Below, one piece after another: positions 34,597 to 46,100 of a DNA stretch of 64,000 nt. Made by a program: the position numbers and the translations under genes. The stretch is from Dicyema japonicum (taxonomy: Eukaryota; Dicyemida; Rhombozoa; Dicyemidae): assembly GCA_011109175.1 (NCBI GenBank), contig RDEW01000003.1:248001-312000 (forward strand). The letters run 5' to 3'. Below the pieces are notes generated by a model, which was not told where the DNA came from, made no database searches, and saw only the letters and a program-made list of their open reading frames with translations. Position 1 is the first letter of the stretch; each line of letters begins with the position of its first letter.

Positions 34597-34706
34597 GTTC
34601 ACCGTTCGATTGATTAACTCCCATGAAAAGATAACATGGCACTGCTTTCGTGTTCACCGTTCGATTGATTAACTCCCATGAAAAGATAACATGGGACATA
34701 TAGGAA
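34597..34706. repeat. 55-bp tandem duplication inside the integrase element
   Basis: GTTCACCGTTCGATTGATTA...GATAACATGG starts at 34597 and again at 34652, identical over about 44 bases. It duplicates part of the element's coding sequence. Confidence 0.85.
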
Positions 34707-35414
34707 TATATGATTCGTCGCATATATTTTTGTTAGTCACCAAATACACCGTTAGCTGCTGAAGCAGAAAAAACCATTTTTATTAGATTGGTTAAATCTA
34801 TAATTTAAATATACAAAAAATAACCTCTCAACCTGACCCTGAATCCACGGAGCTCGGGGCCTTCCAAAAATATGTTTCACTCCAATATTCCCGGCATAAA
34901 GAATTTCGAAATTCCTTTCCATTGTCGGTGTGAAGAATAATCGGCCGGCCGTGTGTGCAAAAAACTTACAGAATAGGTCTGATATTTCTCCAGCGGTAAT
35001 CGAATGTGATAGTTCGAGAATGAGTCAATCACAACAAGAATCTGTAAATAAAAATCATTCATTCTGTTACCAAGAATTTAGCACCAACTCGTGCTTAGTG
35101 GTTGTGTTCAATGGGAATTTCACGATCTTTCCAACAAAAAGTTATCCACAATTCGAGAAACTGCCAGAGTTGGCTTCGATTCATATCATTGGATCGCTTC
35201 TACTAGAACGACAACGGAAATTCCTGAGGGTGGCCAACAGCAGCCCCTACATGGCGCTCTTATTGAAATACCTCAAAAACCAGCCAAAATATGAGAGGAC
35301 TCGAAGTCTGTTGTGGAGAACAATTCAAGGTGGTTGTACTTGTCGGTTTTGACCTCTTTTTTGTCAGTCTGGGATAAATTAGCCACTTGAGGATACGCGT
35401 TCCAGAAGAACCTT

Positions 35415-35610
35415 AACCCAAGCACAGTGATCAGAGGAGCTGAAGTCGATTCCAGAACTCGTCGCCAGGTAGCGGAATTGCCTTCCGGTAAAATGAATAA
35501 ATGGATCCTTTTGAATGCCGACCGGGCATTGGGGGTGTCCTGAGTAAGGTGGATCCAATGGCGCTTCCAGAAGGAAGATTTATAAAAGACTTACGCGCCA
35601 TATCGAATCA
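35415..35610 (-). repeat. Interspersed repeat family R1, diverged copy
   Basis: Collinear with 62535-62740 (AAGCACAGTGATC, CTCGTCGCCAGG, GGATCCTTTTGAATG, TCCTGAGTAAGGTGGATC) and, more distantly, with 33600-33790. Confidence 0.55.
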
Positions 35611-35811
35611 CGGAATTTTTCGGGAAGGAACAATTGGGGCTTTCGTACAGAGAGATCATGTGGAGATTGTTTTTTCATCAGATTTTTTTACCAAAACAAT
35701 GTTCATTTTTAGTGACAAATGATTTATTAGAATTTTTTTAATGAAAAGGCAAGTTTCATCACTATTAAAAATATCTCCAATATTAAACTTGTCATACTCT
35801 TCGTAAAACGT

Positions 35812-36111
35812 TTAATTGAGTTTTTGTCGCTGGAATTCTTTCACCAGTATTCCTTTAAAAGATACTTCATGATGTTTCTCAAAGCGGCTGAGCCATCCAT
35901 TTGAGCCTTTGAAATTTTTAAAATTTATCCGATCCGCGAAAGTTCTGGCAATGTTTTTAGTAAAAAATCCGGAAACTGAATCAAATCCTTGTTTAATCTT
36001 CATTTTTATTTTAGATACTATTCCTTTCTCAACTTTATACATCTTAGATATTTCCCTTCCGGACATAGAGTTCATTGCTAAGGCTTCAAAAATTTTTTGT
36101 TTAAGACACAA
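35812..36111 (-). pseudogene. Tigger/pogo transposase N-terminal fragment
   Basis: An open frame gives KIFEALAMNSMSGREISKMY followed by VSKIKMKIKQG, the first CENP-B/pogo-type helix-turn-helix, and then FKGSNGWLSRFEKHH, the start of the second DNA-binding domain. The DDE catalytic domain is not adjacent; related pieces sit at 41095-41600 and 42060-42180. Confidence 0.75.
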
Positions 36112-36575
36112 GAAAGCGTTTTTTTGGTGTGGTTTAAAAAGGCACTCTATAATTTAGAATAAAATAATGAATAAAATTTTACTTAATAAAAATGCCCCAA
36201 TAATCGAGGTAGATGATTTTTATTTATTATTATTTTATTGGTCTGAAATTAAATAAACTATCATAAAATTAACTTTATAAAAAAGTGCCACGAATACAGA
36301 GGGTGCCCCAAGCCGGGGTTTTTAAAATGTCCTATTATTTCCGCCCTAGTTATGACTGTTTGTGCTGGGCTTACCAAAGATTGCAAGTCTGTGATTAATA
36401 AATAAAATAAATTTGGTATATTAAACAAACCAATGATATTTGACTAAAGTCATCGAAAAGGCCACAAGTGAAAAGTAATTATGGCAAAAATCAACAATTC
36501 TAACATGAAAATAATTCTTTATCACAAAATCCAATAAAAAGGTCAAACCCGATTAGTAATTCCATATTAGTACAT

Positions 36576-37169
36576 TTAATCAATTTCCTTATCCATAAAC
36601 TTCCTTTTTGAGAAAGCAACCCAATGCTGCAATGAAAAGACAGTAATACCTTTGAAGGTTCATTCGACTGCTTATAAACGACACCAGCAATTCTATTGCC
36701 AGTTTCAACCCTCAGTTGGGTTAAATATTCACGATATTCCTGTTTTTCGGAAGAACTGGGAGTCTTGTACACGGAATTGAGGGGGAAACGGCTGTCTCCA
36801 GGAATGGAAAAGGACCCCACTGCTTTCGACTGCATATTTTTCACTGCAGTGGACCTATCTTTGGATTTAGCGATTATTTTCAAGCATTCTGAGATGTATA
36901 AAATAAGATAAATGAAAGTTCTGTCTGAGTGGCTCTCAATCTCGTAGAGTTTGTGGAGAACATTTGGTCGGAAGTAAGCAATGGCCACGTCGATTATGTC
37001 ATCCTCATTTTTATCAGCTAAAATCTTTACAGAAAACAACACATCAGTGGAGCAGGACCTCGAACTGTACTCTTTATGGGAAATATGGCAGTGTCTCCAA
37101 TGGATCTTCCCTCATGCTTCACTGGACAATTGAAAGCCTAAAGATTTATGAAAATTATGCTACTGGCAT
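36576..37169 (-). CDS. ARPC3: Arp2/3 complex subunit 3 (ARPC3, p21-Arc)
   Basis: Four exons at 37169-37164, 37137-37041, 37017-36650 and 36626-36576, with introns of 26, 23 and 23 nt, give 173 residues against about 178 in other animals. Recognisable family stretches are IGDTAIFPIKS and RGPAPL near the N-terminus, RTFIYLILYISECLK in the middle, FSIPGDSRFPLNSVY, YLTQLRVETGNR, and the C-terminal HWVAFSKRKFMDKE. ARPC3 is a structural subunit of the seven-protein Arp2/3 complex that nucleates branched actin. The first coding exon is only six bases (Met-Pro). The gene looks intact. Confidence 0.95.
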
Positions 37170-37199
37170 TAACGACCAACAACTATAAATGTACTTATT

Positions 37200-38430
37200 T
37201 AAAACCAAGATTATTTATTTAATTTCCATATATTAATTTTATAAACTATTAAAATAAATAATAAATCAGGTAATTTTAATTTAATATACTTTGAGTTTTC
37301 CATGTGTTCATTGTTTTAGTGTATACTGTCCGAACTTGGCTAATTTGTTTAAAACGTCCACGCATTAGTAAAGGCACGTGTGCCCAAGAGAACTATCGAA
37401 AGTTTCTCCGATGATGCCCCCTTGACCCACGACGTGGGAGGTCTCTTGTGCTACCTACCGTGAAAGAGGCTAATAAGGAGCAAATGACCTAAATCTTCGT
37501 TAGGGGTAAAAACGAAGACACGTGAGAAGAATTGGTAGTTAGTCGTAGTATTTTTTCTTCGATAATCAAGTAATGTTTCTACCCCCGCTGATTACAAAAT
37601 TGTTACCTTTACTATGTCATTGATAAGACATTGAGTAATTTTTAGTAGAAAATGGACTCAAGTTAAGTATCACCATGTTTCGTCCATAGTTAAATGCACT
37701 CCTGGTCTCTGAGTCGCGTCGTAATTTGATCCCCAAGGCGATTATAAACATTTTTTAAGAGTTGCATCACTACTGAATCATTTCGATATGCTTTGCTAGA
37801 AGACCACGCAAGGAGGATCCGGGAATTGTTGAGGCTGGGATCACTTAATGTTTTTAACATCTTTTTTGGTGATCTTGGGGTTCTCAAATAATCGCGTCAA
37901 ACAGTCAGAAATTAAATGTATTTTCTGTTGATACGTCAGGAATCCTTGGCCCACGAACGGACAACCTAATCCGTAAGATCGGCTCACTGATCCAACAACA
38001 GATACATGTCTTCATTGTAAGTCAAGGAGCATGTCGGTTGATCATTTATCAACTCGGAGCGGATCCATGATATGTGTGGAGGTACAACGAGGTAGTGAGG
38101 AGTCTTCACTTCTACTATGCAATAAGTATGGTATTCGCCACACCATAAAGTTGCGGACTCATAAGGTGCAATCAGTAGTAGAGACACCAGGGTCCAAATC
38201 AAGGTAGACAGTGTTATCTGAACCTCGGTGCAGGAGGTTCAATTGGACAAGGCGCTCTCGGAGTTGTTTCAGCAACCAGAATCTAACCTGCTTGAGGAGG
38301 CTGGCGAACAGGTAGGCGAAGAAGGTTGTTGATTATTAAATATTAACTTTTTTATTGTTGGTAAAATAAAGTGGGTTTATTAAAAAATTTATTTTGAAAA
38401 TTTATTAGTTTTATATTATTTTAAAGTCCG
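37200..38430. other. Between ARPC3 and Kv; LINE debris, one unassigned open stretch
   Basis: 37690-37887 (minus) resembles LINE ORF debris (shares GATCCCCAAGGCGA with 15700). 38202-37984 (minus) reads IWTLVSLLLIAPYESATLWC and could be a signal-peptide-bearing exon, but no in-frame ATG precedes it and I could not place an upstream exon. Confidence 0.3.
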
Positions 38431-38432
38431 AC

Positions 38433-39610
38433 TCATGGGAGGTTTTTTCGGTCATCATTTCTTACACTATCCAAATGACAGTATACTTCGAAGTTGGAGG
38501 CGATCACGGGAATCGGCAAAGTGATAGTCAAAATTCCAAAAACAGCAGATAACGAACAAATGATCTTCCCCATACAGTAGTAGGATAAATGTCCCCATAA
38601 CCAATAGTCGTTATTGTAATAACAGCCCACCAAAATGTTTCTGGAATACTTTTAAATTTGGTGTCCGGAGCATTCATTTCTGCAAAATATATGAGACTCG
38701 AGAAAAAGAAAATTATGAAAATAAAAAATATTATCAGCACTAAAAGTTCGTTGATGGACGACCGAATCGTTAGGCCGAGGATTTTGAGGCTTTTTGAATG
38801 CCTTGAAAGCTTAAAAATTCTGAATAATCTTAGCAATTTGAAGATCCTTATGGCCTCGAAGCTGTTCACCTTCCAATTTACGGTGACCCAATTCGCCAGG
38901 TTTATAAAATATGGAAGAATCGACAGAATATCAACCCAATTCAAAAAATTTTTTAAAAATTTATGCTTTTCAGGATTAACCACAAATCGAAATACAAGTT
39001 CAAGTAAAAACCAGACGCTACAACACGAGTCGGTTATGAAAAATAGTAAAGAAAAATTTATTTGTCCCGCCATGTCTTGGGTATATTGGGGGATAGTTTC
39101 CATGCAAAATATTGAAAGTGATAAGCCGATGACTAACAATGAAAATAAACTATAAATTTTGGCGTAAATTGAACTATTTGGGTATTCAAAAAATCGCCAC
39201 AGTTTTCTCAGGATCGGATTTACTGGTATGACGGGTTCGTCGTTGAGTTTCATGAGGTTTGCTATTTGCTGGTTTTCGTACAATTCGGACATAATTTTGT
39301 TATCGAAGCCGAAAAAAATCATTTCATTTACGAAGACGTCCAAATGAATTTCTGGCGGGATTCTTAGGATCCCCCCACTCTGGTAAAAATATAGAAGATT
39401 CTCAAAGCATTTCCGACTTCGGTCAAAGAAATATTCACCGTTGTTTTCGTCGTAGTATTGATTCCGTAGTTCTAAATTCCCGAGCAGGGTATTTGGGAAT
39501 TTGCTCAAAGTTTCAGAATATGTTTCAAAACGAAAGCCAGATACATTGATCACAATTTTGGTTTTACGGAGGTCATTTTCTAATCTTATCTCCACCGATG
39601 GATCATTCAT
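38433..39610 (-). pseudogene. Shaker-type (Kv1-like) voltage-gated K+ channel with one frameshift
   Basis: Single exon from ATG 39610. T1 tetramerisation domain (about residues 17-110: VINVSGFRFETYSETLSKFP, YFFDRSRKCFENLLYFYQSG); S1-S3; S4 voltage sensor with a basic residue every third position (RIFKLLRLFRIFKLSRHSK); S4-S5 linker; pore with filter TTIGYGD (38591-38611). Eight codons after the filter the frame shifts within the CCCC run at about 38567-38571, and S6 continues in another frame (KIICSLSAVFGILTITLPIP) to the stop at 38433. One missing base in the coding strand explains it. It is either a young pseudogene or a sequencing/assembly error; all other residues look constrained. The C-tail after S6 is very short. 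Confidence 0.88.
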
Positions 39611-39619
39611 TCTGCTACG

Positions 39620-40275
39620 ATTATGCTTGAAGAGATTTTAAATACAACGAATCCACTCAAAGTAACAAATGTCGTATTTCAAGTAGAATCGATAGTTTAT
39701 TCCGTTTTGACTTGTGCTTCACTTTCTCCGAGATAGAATATGCTTTTTCGGCATCCCCCGTTGTATGTCTATGCGAAGAACAGTTACTATCTGACAACCC
39801 GGTGTAAGTGGATGATGTACTCTGACATGTAAGCGGAGTCTGAACTAAGACCTAATGAAATACTTTGTAGACGGGAGAGCGTCTGCTTGTGCTGACCAAA
39901 TCCATCCTCTAATAATCTATTACAGGCTCCCGCTTTAGAAAAGAGGTGAAGTAAATCCGTCCTCTTCCATTTTCATGTGACAAGGTGACGGGCTCAGGAA
40001 CCAGAAGTTCATCACTTCTCTTAGGTGGAAGAGTTTTCAAACTAATGATACCGTCCCTTGAGTTATCTAATCTTGTCTTTATCGGACTCGCAGTCCATCT
40101 ATTCTACAGGTAAGAAAGTAGTAGAAAGGATAGTAGTGAGTGCGGCACAAACGAACCCATAATATGCTTATGAAACGCGTAAGTGATTTTAACTATTTTA
40201 CGATGCTTTTTCAATCACCTTCCAAATTATTGGTATATCAATTTATATCTCAATAAGTCCCCCCAAAGCTTTATA
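39620..40275. other. Upstream of Kv; nothing firm
   Basis: Contains probable LINE-derived sequence merging into the fragment at 40280. No independent gene seen. Confidence 0.3.
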
Positions 40276-40279
40276 ATTT

Positions 40280-41040
40280 TACTCCACTTTCACCACACCT
40301 ATTCAACTTATTCTTAAATGATCTGCCCTCCCTTTCCAGTGACGATGCTCTAGTTCTGACATATGCGGATGATATAATCGTCGCAGTCAAAGACCAGTGC
40401 GTTAATACTGCTGTTTACCGGATACAAGCTTTATTGGACGATCTGAACTGTTGGCTCGTTAAGAACATTCTACATACAAGTCCCGAAAAGTCTTATACAA
40501 CAATTTTCACAACAAACAGAAGATTGACAAACTCCTCTCCATGTGTAACCATAAATGGAAACTCAATTCCCACGACTAACTCGGTCAAGATACTGGGCGT
40601 AACTTACGACCACTCTTGACCTTCAGCAAACACATCGACAACGTCATCTCTTCGGCACAACGAAGGCTAAATTTTGTTAAAACACTCCTTGGACAATATA
40701 AGGGGTGTTTCAACTCAAATTTGGACTCACTCTACGTGCAGTATATTCAGCCGTCTCTAACTTACGGGTGTGCTGCATGGGGAACAAACCTATCAAACAG
40801 GAATATAGAAAAAAGCAATACCTTCCAAAGAATGGCCAGTAAGGTTTTGCAAAGGTTTTCTTGGACATCTCTAAACTTTACACCTTTTGAGGAATTAGTG
40901 AGGAAAACCGGAGCCTTACTACCTCCAATAAAGTTAGAAACCCCACCCAATCCGGTAATGCGTTGGAACCCGGGAAGAACACCGAGCAAGAATGAGATGG
41001 CTACTCGAGGCGGCCGGAATCACCTGACGGCTATGTAGTT
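40280..41040 (+). pseudogene. Jockey-like LINE RT/thumb fragment
   Basis: Reads PHLFNLFLNDLPSLSSDDAL, the catalytic LTYADDIIVAV, ILGVTYDHS, then after a frameshift MTFSKHIDNVISSAQRRLN and YIQPSLTYGCAAWGTNLS. This is the most complete window copy of the lineage also seen at 4180, 48050 and 60780. One shift at about 40615 breaks it. Confidence 0.75.
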
Positions 41041-41094
41041 ATTTAATTTGTCGGAGCTAATAAACCTGTTATTTACTGCTTTAACGTTACAGCC

Positions 41095-41600
41095 TGGATG
41101 AAATTGAAATTGTTTTCAAAATGGTTGCAAGATGTGAACATGCAGATGATACGCCAGGAACGAAAAATTATTGTTTTTGGATAATGCAGCATCACATTCA
41201 CCAAACGTAAAATATTCCAACGTGGAACTCAAATTTTTTCAGCTAACACAACGAGTGTCATACAGCCTCTGGATCAAGGAATTATTCGGTCATTTAAAGA
41301 ATGATACAGAAGACTACTAATGACTCAACTTCTTGCCAAAATGGACACAGAAACCAATGCGACACCACTTGCAAAAAATTTCTCTCTTGGATGCTATCCG
41401 GTGGATTAGCACAGCTTGGATAGACGTGAATTCAAACACAATCTCCCTCTGCTTTAATAAGTGTGGCATTCAAGTCAAAATATATGATATAAACGGCATT
41501 CCTGAAAACAATTTACTGTTCATACCCCTCATGATAGACTAGTCGATAATCCAATGACAGAAGAAGAATTTGTCAACTTAGACTTGGAACTACCCACTGA
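41095..41600 (+). pseudogene. Tigger/pogo transposase DDE-domain C-terminal part
   Basis: Broken frames give KIIVFLDNAASHSPN (second catalytic Asp block), TTSVIQPLDQGIIRSFK (signature of Tigger transposases) and KISLLDAIRWISTAWIDVNS..CFNKCGI. An in-frame stop after SFKE and frame changes show inactivity. Confidence 0.8.
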
Positions 41601-42059
41601 AAATCCCAAAAAATAGGAATCATCCCTAGTTGAGCAATGCCAAACAGTCTCAGCTGAAGATAATGACATGACTCAGATTCTGATAAGCAAACAGAGCCAA
41701 AACAAATAGAAAATTAAAACTCACAAATGTTCAACAGACCAAATCTGCCACTTTGCTTGCACTCAAGACCCTGCATTACTCGATCCTGTCAACAGACTGA
41801 TCTATCTGAACAATAAAGCGATTGCTGAGTCGAAGCTAAATACGAGGCAATCCTTATTGACAAATTTCTATTAATTTTACTGTTTCACTTTTTCGTTATA
41901 AGTAAATTTAATGACTTGTTCAATATACCGGCTTCCCTTCCATACCGGACAATTCTTTCGGTCCCAAAAGGAATCAGTTTAGAGGGGTTTGCCTGTATAT
42001 TCCTTCAACAAAAAAATGCAAATCGTTAAAATTTCATGAACTTCGAATGCATAAATTAC

Positions 42060-42180
42060 ACGGGAAATGATAACTGACAAACAACCTGACGTAGAAGGAT
42101 TTGTAGATCACTTTGAAGAATTTTCCAAACATTATAAAAAGACAAAATTTACAATATGGACGAGACAGGGCTTTATTATA
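42060..42180 (+). pseudogene. Tigger/pogo transposase central fragment
   Basis: A one-base-shifted frame reads KIYNMDETGLYY, the first catalytic Asp block. In an intact element it would lie upstream of the 41095-41600 piece, so the parts are rearranged or come from two insertions. Confidence 0.65.
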
Positions 42181-42184
42181 TATT

Positions 42185-43110
42185 GATAATAAAAAAATAA
42201 TATCAAAAAATCAGAATGACTAGTAATGCCATATTGTTTATTGACACACATCGCTGTTCCTCGCTGCTTTACATAAAATGTCTCACTGGATAGGAGAAAA
42301 TCTTTTTGGCACAATGAATTCTCTTTTTTCCTTGTTGGTAAATCTCTAGCTTATGCTTGTGTAAAGTTCATCGGTTTAATAGTAAAGCTCCGTGCTTTTT
42401 ACTTTATTAGATATCTTTTGAATGGTAGTGCATCTATTTGCTTTCAACAATTTGAGCTTAAAATTCTCTCCCAAACTGGAAGGCCCGGGCTGTGGTGTTC
42501 ATATTTTTTTATCAAAATTTGTCTGCCCTTCCCAATTAATGGATAATATGAATATAGCTGGCAAGAACTATCATCAGAGCTGGTCCACACCACATACCTT
42601 ATCCCAAAAAGTTGACTGTCAATCCTAAGAATTTAAGACCGATCACTTATATGCCTGGTTTGTTTAAACTTGTGTGTCGATGAAAGATCTCTAAATATGT
42701 ATAAGTTTCCAGGCCTCATTTCAGACTCTCAATTGATTGCTAAGAACAGGCAGATAGATTAATGAGACGCATAAAAAATCTCTCTTGTGCCTGGATTGAT
42801 GTTAAAAGGCAGTGGACTACGACTTCTTAATCCCCTATCCCAAAGCATTTATGCATTAGAGGACCGTCACAAGATATGAGAGTATATCATGTTTTTTTGG
42901 AGAGCCATACAAGATTCTCACCCACGTCAGATAGGACCTTCCCTATGTCGTTCTGGGGTTACATAGTTATGAAGTTTCTTTCCTTTAACCCAGTGATCCT
43001 GGGGTAATAATAATAGGGAAACATCAATCAAACCCTTAAAAACCTTAGTAATTAATAAAACTACTACAATTTAATCGTTTAAAATTTAAATCAAAACTAA
43101 TGGGAAACAA
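42185..43110. other. Intergenic with an R1 3' fragment
   Basis: 42920-43020 matches the 3' end of repeat family R1 (TTACATAGTTATGAAG..CTTTAACCCAGTGATCCTGGGGTAATAATAA). Nothing else recognised. Confidence 0.45.
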
Positions 43111-43116
43111 AAAAAT

Positions 43117-46100
43117 TCACAAATCATAATCGCTATCCGTAAATTTATCACTAAAATTTTGATCATATTCAACATTGTCGTCCTCAGAGTCCTCAATTTT
43201 TGCTAAATTAATAAAAATATTTAAAAAACGTCTCATAAAGAAGTACTTATCATTCAAATCAGGGTCGTTAAAGTCGTCGTTCTCTGAATCCACATACCTC
43301 TCACAGTCGAGAGAAAGCCAATTCGTCTAAGAACATTTCAAATAAACACAACCTTGTTGGAATTCCCTGTCACAGAATACCAACGAACATTGTCGTTTTT
43401 TCTCAGCACAATTTGAACTTCGTACACACATACTTTATATCTGCATTTTTGTACAACAACGTCCTTCAGAGGCAAAATGAAGGCATAAAAAGACCCCCCG
43501 GAATTCGCACTAGAACATAAACGAACAGTTTACGAAAACAGAAGAACAGTTCCCTTGCTAGCTAATAACACTTGTTCCTTTGTAGCATTGAACAAATGGA
43601 CAGCAATGAATAATTTGAAGTACGTCTCTGCCCACGTAACCTTCGGTTGTAGCCTTTCAGGTAATCAAACCAATCACCTTTTCTCCTCCTCATTCACTCC
43701 CTTCCAAAAGTCAACTTGAGAGTCCACAAACTCAATGTCATTGCTGCATAATATACAAATAACAAACATTTTTAAAAGATGTTCTGGGGTTTCTCTTTTC
43801 TTTGTACACAAGACTGGAGCTACCGCGACCTCTTCTTCCTTATTGGGGACCAATCTTTTAAGTAGTTCTTCACTGAAGTCAGAAATAGGATCAGGAAACG
43901 TGGCCAGGCTAAATATACAGTCATCAATACCGTTGTAGGGAATTGACAATATTAAAATTGGTAATTCTTGAATAGTCGGTCAAATTTTCAATAAAAACAG
44001 TCATTAGAATCAATAATTGCAAAAGAATCTTGAATTTTATCAAAATGCGACCTGGTGATCCTCCGAGGTTTTTAGAAGACTACACAGGATAGCAATCGGT
44101 AGCACCTCGTACTCAAATCTGCGGACCGCTCTACAAATGGTTACACACAAATACGATTTGTCCATGAGAAAAGCAGTAATACACTTTAAAATTGGAATCA
44201 GAATAGCCCCAGAGGACCTCCTTTCTAACGAAAGCATCATTTTGAGGGAATCAGAGAGATTGTCCTCGTATTGCGGACTCAGGGGAGTCTCCATCGCTTG
44301 TAATAGCGATGTAATTATGCATAGTAGCGAATCTCTGATCTACCATTAAGCACAAAACATGCCTCATACACATTATCCTTCTGTGAAATGTTTGATAGGA
44401 AAGGAACAAACATATCAAAAGGACGAAACTCAAATAAGTGATCACAAAAACTTAATTTAGTACAAAATGAACCATTTTGATTTTGACAAATGAATACAAG
44501 CGTCAAGAAACGGCTTTGGGGGTGACAGCATACCATTGAATGACTCAGCATAACACATCATAACATAAGCCACGTGCGAATTAACCAAAAAATCCTCACT
44601 TAATTCACATTTATATAGATTTTGAAGTAAATCAGTCCACAACTCAGTCAAGTCATGTCCAGTATCCACTATGAGCGGAGAGAATCTCTAATAATACCCG
44701 CCAATTTACTGTCATCACTGAAAGTCAGTACACAAAAACCAATCAGTAGATAATTCCTCCCTAATATTATCGTATATTCTACAAACACTGTCATTTAGTC
44801 TCTAAGGGTTATTCAAACAGTACTAATGCGTCCCTCCCCTTTATTTGAGTATTGTAGTGTATTGAGTTCTTCCCAAATGTCAATTTTGTAATATTTTGTT
44901 TCATAGTATAGCTTTACATCGAATGTTCCGTCATCTCTCTGTCTCTTTACATCCACCACATAGGTTATGTCTCTTTTATCAGTCGATTAAGGCCTCCTTA
45001 GCTTCATCTGGTCCATACTCCCCACCAATAGAGCAGTGGTATGCAAATATGGATGGTGTACAACTGATTTCCATTTTGTACAAATTGGAAGAGGCACATT
45101 AGTAAACAATTCCCAGTCGACCAAAAAACACCTTCCATGAATTTTCCTGCGGGGAGACCTTCACCAAGCACGATAAAACTTATTTAAGTAAGAAATCAAA
45201 CCAATTATCAGATTTTTTATCTTTTTGAAAATCCTCTAGTATAACTACCACGTTAATCTCCTTCCGAGACTCTTATAACGCTCCATTTGCTGTGAGTGGC
45301 AAGCATGTCCCTGTTCATATTCACAATTTCATTTAGGGAGCTCTTATCAACAAACAAAAAATGAGGATGGACTGTTAACGTGACAAATATTGACTTTGAG
45401 AGTCCCTTCTATTTGTTTACCGGTATCTCCTTCTTTGTATTTTGTAATCCAAAAATGGCTTGTTTTAAAAACGTCAATATGCTGGGGGTAATCAGATAAC
45501 CAACCTGTGTTGCCTCTGAGCCAGTTTGTGACTGATTAAATAGTGGATAAAGTCAAAGTTAACCACCTGTAGGTTCAACACATTCAATTTGCACTTCTTA
45601 ACTAGACTGTCAACCCATATTGTGAGTCCAGCCCTTTGATAATCAAAATAACTCACCTCAATGCGATGTGGGCAATAAACTCATCTCCACCAATGAGTTC
45701 TCTAATTTGAACATTCACCTGTTCAGTCCACTCTCTGTTCATATCTGCTGGGCATATTCCTCCAGGTATACGTCCACCACATGTCCTTCATTCTCTCAAA
45801 GTTGTTCTGGCAGGTAGTAGAGGTCGCATAGTTCGCATGTGCAATAAATCCCATCATCCACCAATACACTGACAACCCATCTTCCATAACTCTTTGATGT
45901 GCCCCTACCCTGAGACAAAGGAATACCTTACAAACAGTCCATCTTGTTGAAGGCCACGCTTTGCTTCAGTTTTGGATGTTCTACAAGAAAGACAATAAAA
46001 TACTAATTTTAATATGATATTTTCTCGTTTACTATAAAATTTCAGCATTTCCATCGCCAGCTTTTTGTACTGAGTGGTGTAGTCTTCAGAGAGAGAGGAG

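Larger units (their letters stand above)
33959..35350 (-). mobile_element. Integrase-bearing (KRBA2/Ginger-like) element interrupted by a SINE
   Basis: On the minus strand, 35062-34850 gives ILVVIDSFSNYHIRLPLEK, then in a shifted frame RPIILHTDNGKEFRNSL, then GRPRAPWIQGQVERL: the D, D and E catalytic blocks of a retroviral-type integrase core. 34723-34508 encodes a basic helical segment (TEEARKEAYVMLQ). 34085-33959 gives YLIIEAIHEICKIRSKDGAE, the C-terminal domain. The two halves are separated by the SINE at 34097-34426; removing it and one 10-bp duplication rejoins the sequence. Frameshifts in the core show the element was already decaying. Confidence 0.6.

Noticed and set aside
38658-39155. 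165-codon plus-strand ORF
   Set aside because: Antisense shadow of the Kv channel; no independent motif.
42132-42314. Minus-strand 60-codon ORF
   Set aside because: Overlaps the Tigger catalytic block on the other strand and has no features of its own.
43674-44669. Transportin-3/importin-like HEAT protein
   Set aside because: A weak resemblance (HLLKMFVICILCSNDIEF) only; the next exon joins in phase to a CS domain, so the stretch is better explained as the middle of the TDRD12-like gene.
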